Under the pieces are notes generated by a model. That model ran no database searches, was not told the DNA's origin, and saw only the letters and a list, made by a program, of their open reading frames with translations. A stretch of DNA of 64,000 nt from an uncultured Bacteroidota bacterium (GTDB taxonomy: Bacteria; Bacteroidota; Bacteroidia; Bacteroidales; P3): the NCBI GenBank assembly GCA_902774395.1, contig CACYIK010000005.1:62001-126000 (forward strand), written 5' to 3'. Made by a program: the position numbers and the translations under genes. This document shows positions 26,616-33,801 of this stretch, in pieces; the first letter of the stretch is position 1, and every line of letters begins with the position of its first letter.

Positions 26616-27625
26616 TTCTTCTCCAGGATGTCGATGCGTTGGGCCAGCCGTTCGATATTGCGGATGAGGACTTCTATTTTGCGGCGTTTAGAGGCTTCCA
26701 TGGCAGGGCTACCGAAGATGGTCTGGTCGCTGCTTACCGAGTGGGTCACGCCGCTCTGGGCGCCGATGGTCACGTGGTCGCCCACGGTGATGTGGCCCAC
26801 GATGCCTGCCTGTCCGGCGATGATGCATTCCTCGCCCACCTTGCAGCTGCCGGCGATGCCTACCTGTGCAGCCATGGCGGTGTGACGGCCGACGACGACA
26901 TTGTGGGCTATCTGGCAGAGGTTGTCGACCTTGACACCCTCATGGAGGATGGTCGACTTCATGGCGGCGCGGTCGATGCAGGTGTTGGCACCCACCTCGA
27001 CATTGTCTTCGAGGATGACGTTGCCTATCTGGTCTATCTTGTTCCAGCCGCCGTTGCCGTCGGGGGCGAAGCCGAAGCCGTCGGAGCCTATGACACAGCC
27101 GGCATGGAGGATGCAGTTGCGTCCTATCTCGACGCCTTCGTAAATCTTAGCGCCGGCATAGATGATGGTGTCGTCGCCGATGGTGACGTTGTCGCCGATG
27201 GTGACGTTGGGGTAGATTTTCACGTTGTTGCCGATGTGGCAGTGGCGTCCCACCACGGCATAGGGTCCCATGTAGCATTTCTTGCCCAGCTTCGAGCCGC
27301 GGCCCACGCTACTGCGCCAGGAGCGCCCTTTGGGAGGCTTGCTGCGCTGGTTGAAGGCATGGAGCAACTTGGCCACCGCCATATAGGGGTTGTCGACACG
27401 GATGAGGGTGGAGGTGATGGGATGCTCGGGTTGGAAGTCTTTCTTCACAATGATGATGGAAGCGGGCTTCTCATATACGTAGTGGGTGTATTTGGGGTTG
27501 CCCAGGAAGGTGATGCCGCCCTCTTCACCCTCTTCGATGACGCAGGGTTTCCACACTCGGGTGTTCTCGTCGCCCTCAACGGTGCCTTTCACCAGACGGG
27601 CCAATTCTTTTGCTGTATATTGCAT
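26612..27625 (-). CDS. lpxD: UDP-3-O-(3-hydroxyacyl)glucosamine N-acyltransferase
   Basis: A 337-residue cytoplasmic enzyme adding the N-linked 3-hydroxyacyl chain in lipid A synthesis. An N-terminal uridine-binding domain (residues 1-100) is followed by a left-handed beta-helix of hexapeptide repeats such as [20 protein letters not shown]. The catalytic histidine is expected in [11 protein letters not shown]. The C-terminal helix ends QRIDILEKK. The length is normal. It starts the tight run lpxD-SGNH-SGNH-MBOAT-LTA-synthase-like and follows lptC after a spacer filled with a heptamer repeat. Confidence 0.95.
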   Translation of the reverse strand: MQYTAKELARLVKGTVEGDENTRVWKPCVIEEGEEGGITFLGNPKYTHYVYEKPASIIIVKKDFQPEHPITSTLIRVDNPYMAVAKLLHAFNQRSKPPKGRSWRSSVGRGSKLGKKCYMGPYAVVGRHCHIGNNVKIYPNVTIGDNVTIGDDTIIYAGAKIYEGVEIGRNCILHAGCVIGSDGFGFAPDGNGGWNKIDQIGNVILEDNVEVGANTCIDRAAMKSTILHEGVKVDNLCQIAHNVVVGRHTAMAAQVGIAGSCKVGEECIIAGQAGIVGHITVGDHVTIGAQSGVTHSVSSDQTIFGSPAMEASKRRKIEVLIRNIERLAQRIDILEKK

Positions 27626-27684
27626 ACTCTAGTCTCTTCTTTTAAAGTTATAGGAGGGTTGCTGAATTACGACGGCGTAGCGTC

Positions 27685-27714
27685 TATAACCTATAACCCA
27701 TAACCTATAACCTT
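27685..27714. repeat. 7-bp tandem repeat in the lptC-lpxD spacer
   Basis: ATAAC recurs at 27686, 27693, 27700 and 27707. It is the reverse complement of the GGTTATA array seen at 1982-2010. Confidence 0.85.
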
Positions 27715-27721
27715 TCAGTAA

Positions 27722-28267
27722 TCATTCTTCAAACTCTATGGTGCCGCGCTGCCGTGTGATACGGAGGTTGGTCATCTTCTCGTCGCTAACGAATCCGTCG
27801 CCGTAGGTCACGCGGTTACCGTTGACGGCACGGACGGGGTGGTTGGAATAGATGATGTCTTCGTCCGATTTCCAGATGATGTCTTGAAGGTAGACGGTGT
27901 CACCGTTGGAGTAATCGATGACCACCACGCTGTCGCTTGCCGTGAGGATGTTCTTGTCGTCGAACGAGGTGGCCTTGCGGGCCGAGATACGTGTCTTGAG
28001 CTGGCGCTGGCTGTCGTAGAAACGCAACTCGACACCCTTGGGGTAATGTGTCCGGGTGTCGGGGTTGCGGTATTGTACTATGCGAGGGGCGTCGAGTTCG
28101 AGTTGCAGTCTGCCGTACTCGCTGCGCCAGATATGGGCGTCTGTAATCTCTTGGTCGGGTGGTCGTGTCTGCTCGAAGCGTTGGATATCCTTCATGTCGT
28201 TCGAGCAGGAGGAAACTAAAAGGTAAAAACTAAAAGCTAAAAGCAATCCATTCAATCGTTGTCTCAT
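27722..28267 (-). CDS. lptC: LPS export lipoprotein LptC
   Basis: A 181-residue LptC-family protein: one OstA/LptC-like beta domain with ITDAHIWRSEYGRLQLELDAPRIVQY, FDDKNILTASDSVVVIDY and the NGDTVYLQDIIW strand. LptC bridges LptBFG in the inner membrane and LptA in LPS transport. In Bacteroidota it is often a lipoprotein, and the end of the signal (YLLVSSC) is a lipobox. The hydrophobic core LLLAFSFYLL is encoded by a TTTTTAG-type heptamer array (28216-28242) that is complementary to an array just before the start codon (28271-28297). It lies with lpxD and coaX in an envelope cluster. Confidence 0.9.
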   Translation of the reverse strand: MRQRLNGLLLAFSFYLLVSSCSNDMKDIQRFEQTRPPDQEITDAHIWRSEYGRLQLELDAPRIVQYRNPDTRTHYPKGVELRFYDSQRQLKTRISARKATSFDDKNILTASDSVVVIDYSNGDTVYLQDIIWKSDEDIIYSNHPVRAVNGNRVTYGDGFVSDEKMTNLRITRQRGTIEFEE

Positions 28268-28297
28268 GGGTTTTAGTTTTTAGTTTTTACCTTTTAC
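28216..28297 (-). promoter_or_regulatory. Imperfect 27-bp inverted repeat enclosing the lptC start codon
   Basis: Arm 28271-28297 (spacer) and arm 28216-28242 (signal-peptide codons) are complementary at 25 of 27 positions. The 28-base loop contains the ATG (28265-28267). In the lptC mRNA this could form a hairpin hiding the start codon. The pairing is seen in the sequence; regulation is inferred. Confidence 0.75.
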
Positions 28298-28308
28298 TTT
28301 TCTATGCC

Positions 28309-29655
28309 TTATCGTGTTCTGACGGTGGTCGATTCGCCAATCCAGCCGGGGACGGTCATGCGCTGGCCGTTCTGGAGACCTGCCATGAAGGCGTCGGACT
28401 GCTTGGGGAAGTGGGCGCTGTAGCGGCTGATCATCGCGTTGCAGGCGTTGACGTTCTCCTCCGAGGAGTCGACGCTCTTCGACTTCACCAGTTTGTCGAC
28501 GGCGGCCCAGTAGGCGCTGCGGCCGTTGATGTTGTCGTCGGAGGCCGACGAGGCGCTGGAGGCGTAGAGCGAGGCGATGAAGCGGTAGGGCTCGCCTTTG
28601 GTGCGGTCGGCTTCGGCGGCGTTGTTGTAGGCCGTGCGGGCGGCGCTGTAGCTCTTGTTGCCGTTATAGGCGTGGCCGAGGAAGAGGTAGGCTTTGTATT
28701 TGTCCTTCTGGGTGGTGACACCCTTGACGGCATCGCTCAGGTACTCGATGGCCTTGGCGTACTGCTTCTTCTGCAGGCACATCTGACCCATGTTGAGGGC
28801 GGTGGAGGGAGTGGGCTCCAGACGGTAGAGGTTCTCCGTGGCCGAGAAGAAGAGGGGCTGGTCGGTGCAGCCTTTCTTCGACATGATGTTGGTGATTTTC
28901 TTCAGCAGGTCGACATTCTCGGGGTCGGCCTCGAATTTCTTGCTGTAGATGGTCACCAGCTGGTCGCAGGTGGCATAGGGCGAGAAGGCTGCCTCGACAC
29001 CGGCGATGTAGCCGCGGATGGTGGCGGACTTGACGCTGTCGTCGACATACTTCTGCAGCTCGTCCTCGAGCATCTCGCTGGCCACGTCGTAGTTGTCGAC
29101 CACCAGCGTGGGCTCGGCATGGCCGGCACGCACGTAGTTGATGGTGGCTTCCATGTACTTCACCAGGTAGCCGGCCTCGAGCTCGCCTTTCTGCACGGCC
29201 TCGTGGTAGAGGGCGTAGTAGCGCGTCAGACCTTCTTCCTTCAGGAGCTCCTCGAGGTCGAGGGCTTTCTTGGCGGTGTATTTGGCGGCCTCGCCATAGG
29301 TGGCGATACGGATGTCATACATGTTCATCAGCTCCTCGATGAGGGCGTCGCGCTCGGCTTTGTCCTTGGCCTTGCTGATCTTCACCTTCATGATGTTGGT
29401 GCCGTTGTTGTAGAGGTTCTTGCTCTGCTTGGGGCAGTTGGCCACAACCTGTTTCCAGTAGGGGTAGGCCTCCTCCAGCCAGCGGGTGTCTTTGGTGGCC
29501 TTGAACTGGCCAATGGCATCCTGATAGAGGGAGACGGGTTCCATCATTTGCTGTTGCACTTCCTCGGAGCAGCCCCAGTCGGGAAGCTGAGCCATTGCGG
29601 GGGTTCCCACGGCGGCCAGGAAGAGCCCAATCGTCAGTGTTTTGATCGTTTTCAT
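28309..29655 (-). CDS. Periplasmic TPR-repeat protein
   Basis: A 448-residue protein with signal peptide MKTIKTLTIGLFLAAVGTPAMAQ. It is almost entirely helical. At least three clear TPR-like units lie near 285-380 (ALNMGQMCLQKKQYAKAIEYL, KAYLFLGHAYNGNKSYSAARTAY, EPYRFIASLY). It is a scaffold rather than an enzyme, and the partner is unknown. It lies directly downstream of a beta-barrel gene, and such pairs often form an envelope complex. A 10-bp-phased CCTAGG array fills most of the spacer before its leader. Confidence 0.8.
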   Translation of the reverse strand: MKTIKTLTIGLFLAAVGTPAMAQLPDWGCSEEVQQQMMEPVSLYQDAIGQFKATKDTRWLEEAYPYWKQVVANCPKQSKNLYNNGTNIMKVKISKAKDKAERDALIEELMNMYDIRIATYGEAAKYTAKKALDLEELLKEEGLTRYYALYHEAVQKGELEAGYLVKYMEATINYVRAGHAEPTLVVDNYDVASEMLEDELQKYVDDSVKSATIRGYIAGVEAAFSPYATCDQLVTIYSKKFEADPENVDLLKKITNIMSKKGCTDQPLFFSATENLYRLEPTPSTALNMGQMCLQKKQYAKAIEYLSDAVKGVTTQKDKYKAYLFLGHAYNGNKSYSAARTAYNNAAEADRTKGEPYRFIASLYASSASSASDDNINGRSAYWAAVDKLVKSKSVDSSEENVNACNAMISRYSAHFPKQSDAFMAGLQNGQRMTVPGWIGESTTVRTR

Positions 29656-29735
29656 CTTGTCTATGTTTTTTATTGTTTTTGTTCTATGGTGTTTTGCTAT
29701 TTGGTATCGTTTGTTGTCTGTTTCTTGTATTTTTC

Positions 29736-29791
29736 CTCTAGGACATCCTAGGAATGCCTAGGAAAACCTAGGATTTCCTAGGAGCTTCTAG
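29736..29791. repeat. CCTAGG palindromes at an exact 10-bp period
   Basis: CCTAGG starts at 29747, 29757, 29767 and 29777, flanked by degenerate CTCTAGG (29736) and TTCTAG (29786). The four bases between palindromes vary. The array overlaps the stop of the beta-barrel gene and lies about 80 bp before the TPR gene. Confidence 0.92.
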
Positions 29792-31131
29792 TTATACCTT
29801 CTCTTCACGAACCAGCGTTCACAGCTGCTGACGGCGATGCCGAAGGTGAGGACGTTGCGCTGGAGGAGGTCTTTGCTGCCGAGGCTGCTGTAGTTGACGC
29901 TGAGGGTGAGCAGCGAGCGGCCCTTGCGCATGGGCAGGGTGGCGCCGAGGCCAAAGCCCCACTCGTTGATGACCTCTTCGCGGCCGTTGAGGATGAGGCG
30001 CATGGTGCCCTGTTCGGTATGGAAGCCGGCGCTCCAGCTGATGCGTCCCCAGTAGGTGGAGGCGTCCATGACGCCAATCTTCTCAAATCCCAGGGCGTAG
30101 CGGCTGTAAGGGCCTGTAGTGAGGAAGTTGTCTCCGAGAATGGAGGGGTTCATCCCTTCTTTGTAGTACAGTCCCGACCAACCGGCGAAGGTGGCGTCGG
30201 CAGCCACAAGCCAGCGGTTGTTGCGCTCGAGGCTGAGGCCGATGCCGAAGGTGTGGTCGAGTTTGAGGCTGCTGGAGAACTCGGGCGACTGGCCTGCTGC
30301 GGGGAAGATGGTGTCGATCAGGCTCTGGTCGCTGGAGTGGTAGGTATAGATGAGGGCTTTGTCGGTGACGCTCATGTTGCGGTAAGGCTTGTAGGTGAGA
30401 CCTACGCCGAGCGTATATTTCTCGCCCAGCGGCTCCCAGTACTGCACGCCGAAGTCGAAGAGGACATTGCTCACGGAAGTCTCCTTGAAGCGGCGGCTGT
30501 CCATGTAGAAGGTGCTGTCGTTGCCCTGGAAGGCATAGGAGATGGCGCGCTGGATGCGGCCGGTGAGGTAGTCGATGTTGAAGCCAAGCTGGAGACGGCG
30601 TCCTTCGGGGCGACCGTCGCCGATGATGTTGAAGGCGCTGCCGACGACGACCATGCTGACGCCGCCGTTGCCGTCGTAGATGTTCTTGACGATGCTGCTG
30701 TCGAGGTAGGTGCCCTGCGAGACGGAGGCGTAGTCGACGGTGCTGCATGACATGAGGCCTCCGGCCAGTTTCCACCACTTGGTGATGGGGAAGCCACACA
30801 GCAGGTAGTTGATGTTGCCTTCGGCATCGTTGATGCTGCTGGTGTTATTCTGCAACTTGGTGAGATAGATGCTAGCACTCATGTCGAACACGAAACTCTC
30901 CGTGCTGATGGCGGCATAGGAGGCGGGGTTGAAGGGGTTGATGTAGTTGGATCCCGAGCGGGTGTATGCCACACCGCCCATGCGGTTGATGATGGGCATA
31001 TTGCCGTTCATCTCGTTCAGACCTACGCCGAACTGCGAGTAGGGCATGTTGAAGCCGTTCTGCGCCTGAGTGGAAATGAAAAATGAAAAATGAAAAATGA
31101 AAAACAGGCTGACGCATACCAACAGCTTCAT
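29788..31131 (-). CDS. Outer-membrane beta-barrel protein, FadL/OmpP1-like
   Basis: About 447 residues from the start chosen here. The ATG at 31131 gives MKLLVCVSLFF and a normal signal peptide ending STQAQ. Earlier in-frame ATGs up to 31191 only add lysine/glutamate-rich residues encoded by GAAAATG-type repeats. The mature part opens NGFNMPYSQFGVGL and GGVAYTRSGSNYINPFNPASYA, a style seen in Bacteroidota FadL-like or PorV-like barrels. Alternating amphipathic strands end in an aromatic-rich C-terminus. The transported molecule is unknown. The signal-peptide core FFIFHFSFF is encoded by a TTTTTCA heptamer array. Confidence 0.8.
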   Translation of the reverse strand: MKLLVCVSLFFIFHFSFFISTQAQNGFNMPYSQFGVGLNEMNGNMPIINRMGGVAYTRSGSNYINPFNPASYAAISTESFVFDMSASIYLTKLQNNTSSINDAEGNINYLLCGFPITKWWKLAGGLMSCSTVDYASVSQGTYLDSSIVKNIYDGNGGVSMVVVGSAFNIIGDGRPEGRRLQLGFNIDYLTGRIQRAISYAFQGNDSTFYMDSRRFKETSVSNVLFDFGVQYWEPLGEKYTLGVGLTYKPYRNMSVTDKALIYTYHSSDQSLIDTIFPAAGQSPEFSSSLKLDHTFGIGLSLERNNRWLVAADATFAGWSGLYYKEGMNPSILGDNFLTTGPYSRYALGFEKIGVMDASTYWGRISWSAGFHTEQGTMRLILNGREEVINEWGFGLGATLPMRKGRSLLTLSVNYSSLGSKDLLQRNVLTFGIAVSSCERWFVKRRYN

Positions 31132-31196
31132 CCATTTTTCCATTTTCATTTCTCTCTTTTCCATTTTCATTTTTTCTTTTTCAATTTTCATTTTTC
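31073..31196 (-). repeat. Opposed heptamer arrays around the start of the beta-barrel gene
   Basis: Plus-strand GAAAAAT units (31073-31104) encode the signal-peptide core. ATTTTTC/CATTTTC units (31133-31196) lie before the start codon, in the opposite sense. An exact 12-base complement exists between 31078-31089 and 31185-31196, with longer imperfect pairing possible. Confidence 0.75.
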
Positions 31197-31924
31197 AAAA
31201 TCAGTATCTCGTTCAATCCAATCAATGTCAGGTGAGGCACATGCTCCCAGCCTGTGGCGCCGGAGGCGATGAGTCGGTCGGCGTCGCCACCGGTGAGCAG
31301 CACGTGCAGTCCCGGAGCTTTCTCCTTGTAGAGGGCCACATATCCTGCCAATGCCAGGAGCGTGGCTCCCAGCGTGCCGGCGAGGATGCTCTCCTCCGTC
31401 GAACGTCCCAGTACAGGGGCTTTCTCCACCCCCTCGATATCTATTAACGGCAGTTTCGCCGTAAAAGTATGCAGTGCCTGCAGGTTCATCTTCAGTCCCG
31501 GCATGATGGCTCCGCCGTGGTAGACGCCCTTGGCGTCGATGAAGTCGACGGTGATGCAGGTGCCGGCATCGATGACCAGGCAGGCCTCGCCGGGATGCAG
31601 GCTCGCCGCGCCGCAGGCGTCGGCCACACGGTCGGCCCCCAGCGTCTCGGGTGTCTTGTAGTCCAGCTTTATCGGCAACGGCATGGAGGAATTGAAAATT
31701 GAAAATTGAAAATTGAAACTTTCAATCCACGGCTGCACCTTTGCCATGTCGCCGCTGGCACAGAGGATGCCACGCTCCACTGCGTCAGCCATCCCCTCTC
31801 TGCAGGGAGGGGTGCCCGCAAGGGCGGGGTGGGGGATACTCCACACACCACTCTCCACTAGGGCCCTTCCTTCGAAAGTAGCCCACTTCACAGCAGTGTT
31901 TCCTATGTCCAGCGTCAGATTCAT
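31181..31924 (-). CDS. coaX: Type III pantothenate kinase
   Basis: A 247-residue enzyme phosphorylating pantothenate, the first step of CoA synthesis. Typical ASKHA motifs are LTLDIGNTAVKWATF (phosphate 1), LGADRVADACGA, VIDAGTCITVDFID (phosphate 2) and GGAIMPGL. Two stretches look inserted. HPALAGTPPCREGM (residues about 32-45) comes from a GC-rich palindromic sequence. FNFQFSIFNSS (about 69-79) comes from a TTGAAAA heptamer array. The 3' end overlaps the repeat tract before the beta-barrel gene. The gene is expected to be essential if no coaA is present. Confidence 0.94.
   Translation of the reverse strand: MNLTLDIGNTAVKWATFEGRALVESGVWSIPHPALAGTPPCREGMADAVERGILCASGDMAKVQPWIESFNFQFSIFNSSMPLPIKLDYKTPETLGADRVADACGAASLHPGEACLVIDAGTCITVDFIDAKGVYHGGAIMPGLKMNLQALHTFTAKLPLIDIEGVEKAPVLGRSTEESILAGTLGATLLALAGYVALYKEKAPGLHVLLTGGDADRLIASGATGWEHVPHLTLIGLNEILILKNEN
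31688..31722. repeat. Intragenic 7-bp tandem repeat in coaX
   Basis: ATTGAAA-type units repeat four to five times on the plus strand. The sense strand reads TTTCAAT, which is stop-free in all frames. Confidence 0.85.
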
Positions 31925-31929
31925 TTTTG

Positions 31930-31995
31930 CTATTGTCCTTTCTTCGCTGTTATTTTTTTATTTCAGCGGTGCTCAGATCCCTTCGGGTGCACTCC
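31930..31995. repeat. 66-bp dispersed repeat, copy A
   Basis: Identical, apart from one base, to 50288-50353. It contains CGCTG ... CAGCG flanking an AT-rich core and ends in CGGGTGCACTCC, followed by a 10-bp array TCACTCC(C/T)(T/C)T. It lies between coaX and pth. Confidence 0.9.
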
Positions 31996-31998
31996 CTC

Positions 31999-32700
31999 TC
32001 ACTCCTTTTCACTCCCTTTCACTCCTTCGGAGTGCGCGTTCCCTTTCTTGTTGTACAGATTCATCGTGCGGTCGATGCCCTGGGTGACGAAGCATTTGAT
32101 GGCGTCGCCCGCCGTCTTCACGGCCTCCTCCATCCTCACCAGGTCCTCGCCCTCGATGCGTCCCAGCACGTAGTCGACCTGATGGCCGCGGCCGAAGCTG
32201 CTGCCCACGCCCATGCGCAGGCGGTTGTAGTTCTGTGTGCCCAGCAGGGTCTCGATGTCGGTGAGGCCGTTGTGGCCGCCGGCGCCGCCCTGCTTCTTGA
32301 TGCGGACAATGCCGGGGTCGAGGGCTAGGTCGTCGACGACGACCAGCAGGTTCTGAAGCTCTATCTTCTCGGCCTGCAGCCAGTATTTCACGGCTTTGCC
32401 GCTGAGGTTCATGTAGGTGGTGGGCTTGATGAGCACCAGGATGCGCCCTTTGTGGCGCACCTCGGTGCGGTAGGCGTGGCGCTCGAGGCTCCAACGTGCG
32501 TCGGCCTCCTTGGCCAGCGCGTCGACTACCATAAAGCCCGCGTTGTGGCGCGTGCCTTCATATTCGGCACCCACATTGCCCAGTCCTACGATGAGAAATT
32601 TGCTCACAGGCTCTTCCGTTTTTTCGTCGTGGACACAGCACGCCGTGTCCTTACAATTTCTTTGTTTACAATATGATATAATCTTCCCGAGAAGGCTCAT
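31999..32700 (-). CDS. pth: Peptidyl-tRNA hydrolase
   Basis: Releases tRNA from peptidyl-tRNAs that drop off the ribosome. Core motifs are FLIVGLGNVGAEYEGTRHNAGF with the catalytic His after TR, and VVVDDLALDPG with the catalytic Asp. The start at 32700 follows a TATCTTTGC box (32718-32726) by about 18 bp and gives a 31-residue N-terminal extension, including SYCKQRNCKDTACC. A GTG at 32607 would give the usual short start MSKFLIVGLG. The C-terminus (HSEGVKGSEKE) is encoded by a 10-bp repeat tract. It heads the minus-strand run that leads to coaX and the envelope genes. Confidence 0.93.
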   Translation of the reverse strand: MSLLGKIISYCKQRNCKDTACCVHDEKTEEPVSKFLIVGLGNVGAEYEGTRHNAGFMVVDALAKEADARWSLERHAYRTEVRHKGRILVLIKPTTYMNLSGKAVKYWLQAEKIELQNLLVVVDDLALDPGIVRIKKQGGAGGHNGLTDIETLLGTQNYNRLRMGVGSSFGRGHQVDYVLGRIEGEDLVRMEEAVKTAGDAIKCFVTQGIDRTMNLYNKKGNAHSEGVKGSEKE

Positions 32701-32717
32701 CACATCTGTTTTAAACT

Positions 32718-32726
32718 GCAAAGATA
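32718..32726 (-). promoter_or_regulatory. -7 box for pth
   Basis: On the minus strand TATCTTTGC fits the Bacteroidota TAnnTTTG consensus and sets the start of the pth transcript upstream of the ATG at 32700. Confidence 0.65.
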
Positions 32727-32769
32727 CAACTTTTTTTATAACTAGTCTTCTTTAATAAGAGAAAAGTCG

Positions 32770-32778
32770 TATTTTTGC
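32770..32778 (+). promoter_or_regulatory. -7 box for the gene at 32800
   Basis: TATTTTTGC lies 22 bp before the ATG and fits TAnnTTTG. It is divergent from the pth promoter, so both lie within 60 bp. No good TTTG was seen at -33. Confidence 0.6.
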
Positions 32779-32799
32779 ATCCGAAAAAACATTTGAACC

Positions 32800-33753
32800 A
32801 TGAAAAAAATCAAAGTTATTCTGTTGGCCTTCTGCGCCTTGGCATCGATAGTGCCTGCTGCGGCACAAGACCCTATGGTGGATTTGCCGTTTTTTCCCTA
32901 TCGCGACACCAACCATGTGCGCACCATGCGCATCTACCGTGTCGACACGCTGACGGGCGAGCGCAAGCTGCAACAAACCAACCACTGCGACCGCCATGGG
33001 TTCATGTACGATTCGCTGGATGTGCTTGTCTACGACAGCAAGGGCCGCCTGACGGAATATGTCCACCGGGTTTTACGCTCAACTCCTCGCAACCCCATGC
33101 CGCAGGTGCAGGTGTCGAGGAGGATCAGCGTGGATTACGACGCCGACGGCACGGTGAGGCGCGTCAGAAGGGTGGACGACGGGAATCCCGACTCCGTATA
33201 TACCACCTATGAGCGCATTTCGTACAAGCGGCATCCGCGTTTCGGCCTGACTGACTATACGTTCCTGATAACGTGTTCGATATGGGATGATTATGTCGAC
33301 ACCGCGTTCTTCCGTCGCGAGTACGACGAGAAGGGACATCTGTTGCGCGAAGCGTCGCGCAAAGATGCTGACGACGGTGATGGCTATTATGATGTCCAAT
33401 ACTACTATGATGCTTCGGGACGCCGCATTGCCGAAAGAGGTTATTACTACGAATCTGCCGACACGCTGAACTACCACTACGACGAGCGGGGTGTCCTTAC
33501 GGGCATGACGGGCATTATCTACGACCTGGACATAGAGGTGGAAGAGGAAATCAGCTACCGTCCCGACGGGACGCGCAGCGAGATGTGGCAGCGTTGGCAT
33601 CCCTATGTGGTCGATCCTGAGAATCCCATGAATGACAAATTGTCGGAAGACTACGATGTCGCTTATACACGCTTCGACTCGCACGGCATGGCGGTTTACC
33701 AGAAATATCCCGGATGGGGAGTCACCGAATGGGAAATAGAGTACTGGGAATAA
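32800..33753 (+). CDS. Secreted protein with YD/RHS-like repeats
   Basis: A 317-residue protein with signal peptide MKKIKVILLAFCALASIVPAAAQ. The rest is built of short beta-hairpin units resembling YD repeats, such as DSLDVLVYDSKGRLTEY, RREYDEKGHLLREASR, VQYYYDASGRRIAERGYYY and LNYHYDERGVLTGMTG. No toxin-like C-terminal domain, T9SS tail or lipobox is seen. It is therefore a small secreted or periplasmic repeat protein rather than a polymorphic toxin. The function is unknown. It is monocistronic between its own promoter and a strong terminator. Confidence 0.75.
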   Translation: MKKIKVILLAFCALASIVPAAAQDPMVDLPFFPYRDTNHVRTMRIYRVDTLTGERKLQQTNHCDRHGFMYDSLDVLVYDSKGRLTEYVHRVLRSTPRNPMPQVQVSRRISVDYDADGTVRRVRRVDDGNPDSVYTTYERISYKRHPRFGLTDYTFLITCSIWDDYVDTAFFRREYDEKGHLLREASRKDADDGDGYYDVQYYYDASGRRIAERGYYYESADTLNYHYDERGVLTGMTGIIYDLDIEVEEEISYRPDGTRSEMWQRWHPYVVDPENPMNDKLSEDYDVAYTRFDSHGMAVYQKYPGWGVTEWEIEYWE

Positions 33754-33785
33754 AAGAAGAGGGCGCTCGAGCGCCCTCTTCTTTT
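33752..33785. terminator. Bidirectional terminator
   Basis: A perfect 34-bp palindrome centred on CTCGAG has A-rich and T-rich ends. It serves the genes ending at 33753 (+) and 33802 (-). Confidence 0.92.
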
Positions 33786-33801
33786 GTATGGCAAATCTTG
33801 A

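Noticed and set aside
32800..33753. A polymorphic (RHS) toxin
   Set aside because: Only a few YD-like units, no toxin tip domain and no immunity gene follow.
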